Source: a virus. Taken from it: DNA of 22,400 nt. Numbering within the stretch: the first letter of the stretch is position 1; each line of letters begins with the position of its first letter. The stretch covers positions 1 to 22,400 of IMG/VR virus record IMGVR_UViG_3300046001_008050, one strand, 5' to 3'. Below are positions 18,371 through 22,400 of the stretch, piece by piece. The notes beneath the pieces were generated by a model, which was not told the origin of the DNA, ran no database searches, and worked only from the letters and a program-made list of their open reading frames with translations. The position numbers and the translations under genes are program-made.

Positions 18371-18579
18371 CCGATAAAGAGCGACAAGAGGAAGCGTTGA
18401 TAGAGGCATTCTCGTCATTTGCTGCCCAATACCCGCAAAGCGCACTATCTATGATGACCGGCTTATTTGTCGGCTTGCTTGAGCATTCCATCCGAGAGCA
18501 AGGCGGCGATGAGACGAATTACATCAAAATCGACAGCTGCGGCGCTCGAGATATTACGGTTTCAGCGGTGAGGCAATGA
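18367..18579 (+). CDS. Conserved small early protein, 70 aa
   Basis: ATG 18367 with GGAGG upstream. The product MTDKERQEEALIEAFSSFAA continues QYPQSALSMMTGLFVGLLEH, a moderately hydrophobic helix. It then has SIREQGGDETNYIKIDSCGA and RDITVSAVRQ. Proteins of this pattern (helix, GLFVGLLEH, a GGD turn, a final strand) occur in early regions of betaproteobacterial phages without function. Overlaps both neighbours by four bases. Confidence 0.65.
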   Translation: MTDKERQEEALIEAFSSFAAQYPQSALSMMTGLFVGLLEHSIREQGGDETNYIKIDSCGARDITVSAVRQ

Positions 18580-18746
18580 CTGCAAAAGAACACCAGCGCA
18601 TGCAGCGCCTTGAGATTGAGAACGCGGAATTACGCGAGCGCGTCAGAAAAGACATGGGCGTTTGTGCCAAGAACCTCACCGAGATAATCGAACTGAAAGC
18701 CACTTTGGAACTAATCCGCGTGGCGATGGAGGATTCATGCCGCTAA
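18576..18746 (+). CDS. Small coiled-coil early protein, 56 aa
   Basis: ATG 18576 with GAGG five bases upstream, overlapping the preceding stop. The product MTAKEHQRMQRLEIENAELR, then ERVRKDMGVCAKNLTEIIEL and KATLELIRVAMEDSCR, is one long charged helix with leucine heptads, so a coiled-coil dimer is likely. Its last ten bases overlap the next gene. Function unknown. Confidence 0.6.
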   Translation: MTAKEHQRMQRLEIENAELRERVRKDMGVCAKNLTEIIELKATLELIRVAMEDSCR

Positions 18747-19204
18747 CCCGCCAACAACTCCGCCACCAAGCCGCCATCGCACGCTATCAAGCTGGGCGCC
18801 ACAAGCCGCCAACGCGCAAGCAAATGCAGGCATGGCTTGATCCCATCCGAAAAGCCCTGGCCGAGATTCGCACCGGCGAAGTCGACGCCTATCGCGGCTA
18901 TCCGATTACCCGCATTCACCACGCGGACAATGATTTCGCGCGTGTCGATTTTGCCATCAACGGCTTTTTGGCGCTGATCACTCGCTTGATGCCCGACTAC
19001 AACGTAACGCCCCTACAGCGCCTGAGCAAAAAGCTGGAAAACGGCGTGATGCTGGACATTATCGACGTGAATGATTGCAGCCTGTTGCTTAACGCCATCG
19101 AGAACAAGCTGCTGACATTCACCAGGGCGCAGCTCAAGGACGCGGCTGATCTGGAAATGATCATCATAGAGCTTGAGAGACTGGATTTGCAGGAGGCTGC
19201 GTGA
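18737..19204 (+). CDS. Early phage protein of unknown function, 155 aa
   Basis: ATG 18737 has GGAGG five bases upstream; an earlier in-frame ATG at 18662 lies inside the coiled-coil gene. The N-terminus is basic (MPLTRQQLRHQAAIARYQAG and KPPTRKQMQAWLDPIRKAL), suggesting nucleic acid contact. The rest is helical: DFAINGFLALITRLMPDYNV, KLENGVMLDIIDVNDCSLLL and a leucine-rich end LEMIIIELERLDLQEAA. No catalytic or metal motif is seen. Conserved in style with early genes of related phages; function unknown. Confidence 0.65.
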   Translation: MPLTRQQLRHQAAIARYQAGRHKPPTRKQMQAWLDPIRKALAEIRTGEVDAYRGYPITRIHHADNDFARVDFAINGFLALITRLMPDYNVTPLQRLSKKLENGVMLDIIDVNDCSLLLNAIENKLLTFTRAQLKDAADLEMIIIELERLDLQEAA

Positions 19205-19593
19205 CCATGCAAATTAACCTAGGATTCGCCGAGCCCGTCGTTGATCGCCGAACAATGCGCGATATCGAACGCGAGCGGCTAGACAATCTCGCACGCTCAC
19301 CAGCAGTCACCAGCGAAGTGATGGCCGTATTCATGGCTCGCCCTGAAGAATGGCTGAACTACGGGGTCTTTCATCAGATCAAGGAAAAATACGATCTTGG
19401 GTTTGATTTCGGAACCACGCTTCGCATTTTGGTGCGCGACGGAAAGATCGAAGAGAAGCACATTTACCACGGCGCCGAAAGTCCGGGCATGACCAAAGAC
19501 TTGATCGGAAAACGCAAACTGAAAAAAGGAGAGAAACCGCCGCTGCCTTACATGGGCTACTACAGCGTTTATAGATTGAAGGAGGTCGCATGA
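19201..19593 (+). CDS. Early phage protein, possible winged-helix fold, 130 aa
   Basis: AGGAGG at 19191-19196 precedes GTG 19201 by four bases and ATG 19207 by ten. GTG gives the overlap with the preceding stop (GTGA) and is taken; ATG is equally possible. The central part AVFMARPEEWLNYGVFHQIK followed by FDFGTTLRILVRDGKIEEKH reads as helix, helix, wing, so a winged-helix domain is plausible. The end is basic (KDLIGKRKLKKGEK) with a final strand YMGYYSVYRL. Coupled to the next gene by a four-base overlap. No known family recognised. Confidence 0.6.
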   Translation: MTMQINLGFAEPVVDRRTMRDIERERLDNLARSPAVTSEVMAVFMARPEEWLNYGVFHQIKEKYDLGFDFGTTLRILVRDGKIEEKHIYHGAESPGMTKDLIGKRKLKKGEKPPLPYMGYYSVYRLKEVA

Positions 19594-19898
19594 AAATCCA
19601 GACGGGCGACATCGTGGTGACGAACTATGACACCGGACCTTATGTAATCGTCGAGATTCTCGGGCCGTTCACTGAGCCTCACTATCTTGATCAAATAAAC
19701 GGCGTTGACCGCGACAGCGAGCCGCACTACAGCCTGCGCTGCGGCTGGGCTGGGCCGCGTGCTGAGGGTCATTGCTACAAGGACGACTACTGGCTAAATG
19801 GCTTTCGCCTTGACGGCACCAGCGTTTGGGACGATGACCGCCTGACAATTGTTGGCTATCAACCTGGTGTGCAACTTGGTTTACTGGAGGCCGCATGA
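19590..19898 (+). CDS. Early beta-rich (SH3-like) protein, 102 aa
   Basis: ATG 19590 with an almost ideal GAAGGAGGT four bases upstream, stronger than its neighbours, so it may be highly made. MKIQTGDIVVTNYDTGPYVI, then VEILGPFTEPHYLD, alternates strands with Gly/Pro turns as in small SH3 or KOW barrels. The later part YDW-like DDYWLNGFRLDGTSVWDDDR is acidic and aromatic. The two cysteines are too far apart for a clear metal site. Function unknown. Confidence 0.65.
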   Translation: MKIQTGDIVVTNYDTGPYVIVEILGPFTEPHYLDQINGVDRDSEPHYSLRCGWAGPRAEGHCYKDDYWLNGFRLDGTSVWDDDRLTIVGYQPGVQLGLLEAA

Positions 19899-20098
19899 GT
19901 ACCCAAGCTGAACTGCACCTGCTGCATACCCGCATCGCAGAACTTGAAAGCACCGTTCAAATTATCGACAAAGGCCACAAGCGCCAGGAGGACAAATTGC
20001 GCGATCGGCTGGCCTGTGCGTTTGTTATTGCCGGGGCTTTGCCTGTGGATGTTTACGGGCTGGCGGATCAGGTGCTGAAACATCGGGGGCCACCATGA
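19895..20098 (+). CDS. Small early protein with N-terminal coiled coil, 67 aa
   Basis: ATG 19895 with GGAGG four bases upstream, overlapping the previous stop. Residues 1-40 (MSTQAELHLLHTRIAELEST then VQIIDKGHKRQEDKLRDRL) are a heptad-like helix; the end CAFVIAGALPVDVYGLADQV is mildly hydrophobic. It overlaps the DUF4224 gene by four bases. Unknown function. Confidence 0.6.
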   Translation: MSTQAELHLLHTRIAELESTVQIIDKGHKRQEDKLRDRLACAFVIAGALPVDVYGLADQVLKHRGPP

Positions 20099-20346
20099 GC
20101 GCCCTATTTGAATTTCCGATTTTCAGCGAAACACTTGGGCCAGCGGAAATCGAAGAAATCACAGGGGCCAAGACCAGCGCCAATCAAATATCGTGGCTGA
20201 AAGAAAACGGCTGGGCCTATCTCGTCAAGAAAAGCGGACATCCGGTCGTTGGGCGCATGTACGCCAGGCTCAAACTGTCCGGCATCACCCCGGCAGACAT
20301 GGCCCCCAAAGCGGCGTGGCGTCCTGACTTTTCAGCGCTATCGTAG
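20095..20346 (+). CDS. DUF4224-type protein, candidate excisionase, 83 aa
   Basis: ATG 20095 overlaps the upstream stop. The core AEIEEITGAKTSANQISWLK followed by ENGWAYLVKKSGHPVVGRMY fits the DUF4224 pattern: an (E)EIxxLTG start, an xQxxWL(xx)NG turn, then a strand with GxPxVxR. Small proteins of this family commonly lie directly upstream of phage integrases. Their size, helix-wing shape and position suggest recombination directionality factors. Fourteen bases separate it from integrase. Family link by remembered pattern; an Xis role is inference. Confidence 0.65.
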   Translation: MSALFEFPIFSETLGPAEIEEITGAKTSANQISWLKENGWAYLVKKSGHPVVGRMYARLKLSGITPADMAPKAAWRPDFSALS

Positions 20347-20360
20347 TGGAGTAACCTGAA

Positions 20361-21419
20361 ATGATGCGCCCAAAATCCACCGCCCGTGATTTGCCACCGA
20401 AAATGCTTCGCCGCACGAAGCGACTGGCCAGCGGTAAGATTTGGGAGGGCTACTACTACAATGGGCGCGACGAGCAGGGGGAAAGGCAAGAAATCCCGCT
20501 CGGGACCGACCTGAACGAAGCAAAAAGGAAGTGGGCGGAGTTTGAATGCCAGAAGCCAGCAGACGACACGGGGCTGATGTCGTTCATCTTCGACCGCTAC
20601 CTTCGCGACGCGCTGCCCACCAAGGCGCCCAAAACCCAAGAGGACAACCGTAGCTGCATCAAGTACCTTCGCAAGGTATTCGGCAATGCTCCTATCGAAT
20701 CCATTACCCCGCAACACATCGCCCAATACCGAGATGCGCGAGGGGCGAAGGCACCAGTACGTGCCAACCGCGAGGTGTCTCTGCTTTCGGCTATCTTCAA
20801 CATGGCCCGGGAATGGGGCTATACCGCCAAGGAAAACCCAGCCAAAGGCGTGCGCAAGAACAAGGAAAAGCCACGTGACTACTACGCTGATGACGCCGTT
20901 TGGGCCGCCGTATACAAAACGGCATGCCCGGAATTGCAAGACGCGATGGACATCAACTACCTGACCGGCCAGCGCCCTGCCGACGTTCTAAAGATGCGCC
21001 ATGCCGATATCGTCGACGGCGCGCTTGAGGTCCAGCAGAACAAAACGCAGATGCGGTTGCGCATCCTGCTGACCGTCGACGGCGTGCGGTCGGAGCTTGG
21101 TAGAGTGATAGACCGTATCAAGCGCCGTAAGGTGACCGGCCTGTTTATCGTGGCCACCGCCAAAGGGGCTGGCCTCAACAAATGGACGCTGCGTGACCGA
21201 TTCGAAAAAGCCAGAGAAGATGCCGCCACGGCAGCGATAGAGGCAGAGAACGAAGCTCTAGCCAACAAGATCAGAAAATTCCAGTTTCGCGACATCCGCC
21301 CGAAAGCCGCCAGCGAAATGGACCTGGAACACGCCAGCGATTTGCTGGGGCATACCAACCAGCAGATCACTAAACGTGTGTATCAGCGCGTTGGAAAAAC
21401 CGTTTCACCAACGAAATAG
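20361..21419 (+). CDS. int: Tyrosine integrase, 352 aa
   Basis: ATG 20361 (or 20364) with GGAG about nine bases upstream. Residues 1-62 are an arm-binding domain (RTKRLASGKIWEGYYYNGRD). Residues 70-165 are the SAM-like core-binding domain (IFDRYLRDALPTKAPK, REVSLLSAIFNMAREWG). The catalytic domain has Arg205 in TGQRPADVLKMR, Lys228 in QQNKTQMRLR, RDIRPKAAS with Arg313, His331 in LLGHTNQQ and nucleophile Tyr341 in KRVYQR. The usual His of HxxR is Arg310 here, a variant seen in some phage integrases. It inserts and, with a directionality factor, excises the phage. A gap rich in AGTTGCGG repeats follows at once. Last gene of the rightward operon. Confidence 0.95.
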   Translation: MMRPKSTARDLPPKMLRRTKRLASGKIWEGYYYNGRDEQGERQEIPLGTDLNEAKRKWAEFECQKPADDTGLMSFIFDRYLRDALPTKAPKTQEDNRSCIKYLRKVFGNAPIESITPQHIAQYRDARGAKAPVRANREVSLLSAIFNMAREWGYTAKENPAKGVRKNKEKPRDYYADDAVWAAVYKTACPELQDAMDINYLTGQRPADVLKMRHADIVDGALEVQQNKTQMRLRILLTVDGVRSELGRVIDRIKRRKVTGLFIVATAKGAGLNKWTLRDRFEKAREDAATAAIEAENEALANKIRKFQFRDIRPKAASEMDLEHASDLLGHTNQQITKRVYQRVGKTVSPTK

Positions 21420-21445
21420 GGGGCAGTTGCGGTATATTTGCCCCC
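21419..21445 (+). terminator. Hairpin at the integrase stop codon
   Basis: GGGGGCA (21419-21425) pairs with TGCCCCC (21439-21445), a 7-bp GC-rich stem with a 13-base loop. No T-run follows, so it is a weak or non-classical terminator. The loop contains the first AGTTGCGG motif, so it may also be part of the integrase-binding region. Confidence 0.45.
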
Positions 21446-21670
21446 CTGATTATGTGGTGAGTTGCGGAGATGATTGCGGCAAGTTGCGGAGATTATAAAA
21501 TAAAACCCTTAATAATTAATGGCTTACAAAATACCCCTCTGCATCGAGGACCGACGAGATAATCCAATAATTCAATCACTTGGCTTAAAATCGTTTCCGC
21601 AACACCCCTGTTTTTTACCCGCTGAAAGCCCCTATTTGCGGGGGCCTCGTGTCTAGTTGCGGAGATGATT
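21425..21670. other. Probable attP region with repeated integrase arm-type sites
   Basis: This 308-base gap (21420-21727) has no gene. AGTTGCGG occurs at 21425, 21460, 21482 and 21655 and inverted (CCGCAAC) at 21597. The copies at 21460-21475 and 21655-21670 share a perfect 16-mer, AGTTGCGGAGATGATT; that at 21482 is a near copy. An IHF-like sequence (one mismatch, 21570-21582) lies between. The AT-rich middle (about 21500-21595) is where a core crossover site would lie. Arm sites flanking a core next to int are the usual form of attP. No tRNA end is recognisable; the core itself is not identified. Confidence 0.65.
21628..21645 (-). terminator. Possible terminator of the leftward tail operon
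   Basis: GCCCC (21628-21632) and GGGGC (21641-21645) form a 5-bp GC stem. Read on the minus strand it is followed by TTTC, a short T-run. It lies just after the 3' end of the minus-strand tail gene (21728) and before the integrase arm sites, a fitting place to end late transcription. Weak by sequence. Confidence 0.4.
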
Positions 21671-21727
21671 TTTGGTCACTTCCCCCCGCTCATCTTCTTC
21701 TGAAACTATTCGGAAACCAAAAATGGA

Positions 21728-22150
21728 CTACAACATCACCCCCGTCACAATCTCAGCCTTCCTTTCAGCCGCGATCAGGTTGGTATAGATCATGTAATCC
21801 AGCGCAGCCAGTGTCGATCCCAAACTTAGATTCACGAATGTCAGGCGAGGGTCTTCGATGATGTCCAGAAAGTCATCGATGATCGGATCAGTCAGACGGG
21901 CCGCTTTGATGGCCACACGCTCGGGCGAGGTGAAGAGCAGCATGAACTCGACGGGGGAGACGAGGATGGGTTGCGGTGCAACTACAACAGGTATGGGTGG
22001 CGTGAAAAGTCCGTTGTTAAACACCCATCCCTGCTGAGCCTCGTCGGGGGCATCAATAAACAAGGCGGCATAACCCTGCCCGAACAGTTGGAATGGGTTT
22101 GATTGCACGACTTCTTTAACGATATTGTTTTCGATATAAGCGTATTTCAT
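21728..22150 (-). CDS. Tail-fibre accessory or assembly protein, 140 aa
   Basis: ATG 22150 with AAAGGA upstream. The N-terminus MKYAYIENNIVKEVVQSNPF then GYAALFIDAPDEAQQGWVFN and NGLFTPP is typical of small proteins encoded after tail-fibre genes. These open with a beta strand 'YA.IENNIV..V'. They then carry an 'APDEAQQGWVFNNG' turn. The C-terminal half is helical (VEFMLLFTSPERVAIKAARL and DPIIDDFLDIIEDPRLTF). It would help fold or attach the fibre, or be a minor fibre part. It is the last gene of its operon: 308 bases of att-like DNA follow its stop. Confidence 0.7.
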   Translation of the reverse strand: MKYAYIENNIVKEVVQSNPFQLFGQGYAALFIDAPDEAQQGWVFNNGLFTPPIPVVVAPQPILVSPVEFMLLFTSPERVAIKAARLTDPIIDDFLDIIEDPRLTFVNLSLGSTLAALDYMIYTNLIAAERKAEIVTGVML

Positions 22151-22160
22151 GGGTTATCCT

Positions 22161-22400
22161 TTAGTAAAAAATCACGACACAAGCCGCACCACCGCCGCCG
22201 CCGACAGTAGAACTACCACCGCCGCCGCCACCAAAGCCACCATAGCCACCCCCACCCCCACCTCCACCACCAAACCCTCCTGTTCCAGGGTAACCATGGC
22301 CTGCGCCACCGGCACCGAACCCGCCCGAACCGCCGCCGTTTCCGCTAACAGCAATGCCGCCACCTCCGCCTGGGCCTCCGTCTATGTTTGTGGCAGCTTC
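22161..22400 (-). CDS. Glycine-rich C-terminus of a tail fibre/adhesin (partial, N-terminus outside window)
   Basis: The frame enters from the right edge and ends at TAA 22161-22163; 79 residues are visible. They are about half glycine: runs such as GGPGGGGGIAVSG, GGSGGFGAGGAGHG and GGGGYGGFGGGGG lead to the end GGAACVVIFY. Gly-rich C-termini closing on a short hydrophobic strand are known from phage receptor-binding tips that pack polyglycine helices (as in T-even type gp38) and from other fibre proteins. Another frame over the same bases is a Val/Ala-rich shadow. It is cotranscribed with the accessory gene ten bases downstream. Receptor-binding is inferred. Confidence 0.75.
   Translation of the reverse strand, partial: EAATNIDGGPGGGGGIAVSGNGGGSGGFGAGGAGHGYPGTGGFGGGGGGGGGYGGFGGGGGGSSTVGGGGGAACVVIFY

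Noticed and set aside
21420-21727. tRNA gene as integration target next to integrase
   Set aside because: No cloverleaf, T-loop consensus or CCA end could be made out in this gap.
22172-22363. 63-aa Val/Ala-rich frame at the right edge
   Set aside because: Alternative-frame reading of the Gly-rich fibre codons.

Overview
The window is part of a temperate tailed dsDNA phage (siphovirus-like head genes) of a Gram-negative host, most likely a betaproteobacterium. This rests on a lambda-type packaging and portal module (Nu1-like small terminase, GpA-type large terminase, gpW, lambda-family portal), a Gram-negative lysis cassette, and the general look of the protein families. No host gene is recognisable. 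Species and host are inferred from family resemblance only.

Layout. A genetic switch lies at 14.49-15.19 kb. A cro-like gene (minus) and a cI-like gene (plus) diverge from three operators spaced exactly 24 bp. Rightwards (plus), cI is followed by a superinfection-immunity gene with its own promoter and terminator. A second pair of the same operators overlaps the promoter of a tightly overlapping early operon (15.73-21.42 kb). That operon holds about a dozen small genes, a DnaQ-like exonuclease, a DUF4224 protein (excisionase candidate) and a tyrosine integrase. Leftwards (minus), cro is followed by a small membrane peptide, a ribbon-helix-helix-like protein and a primase-helicase. Next comes a 268-bp dyad-symmetric array of twelve 7-bp boxes, then small terminase, two small genes, a gpZ-like protein, a ParB-methyltransferase fusion, large terminase, a Mor-like activator, gpW and portal. 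The lysis cassette follows at 1.2-3.4 kb, then tail-region genes that run off the left edge.

An HNH endonuclease gene (1660-2304, plus strand) has invaded the 3' end of the endolysin gene. The codons for the catalytic ETAHF motif now exist twice. One copy, recoded at synonymous positions, completes the present endolysin. The other is a stranded remnant whose stop codon still overlaps the start of the holin-like gene.

Right of the integrase is a 308-bp segment with repeated AGTTGCGG arm-type sites (probable attP). Beyond it are minus-strand tail-fibre genes running off the right edge. A tail-fibre gene facing integrase across an att site is the order of a circular (excised or replicating) phage genome, or of two prophages in tandem. 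It is not the order of a single integrated prophage. No capsid or main tail genes lie in the window; they would be outside it.

The genes form a complete lysogeny decision: CI holds both operator sets, Imm excludes other phages, and on induction the leftward transcript makes primase, terminase, head and lysis proteins, possibly boosted by the Mor-like protein. The strongest candidates for something undescribed are the dyad box array between primase and small terminase, and the endolysin/HNH graft.
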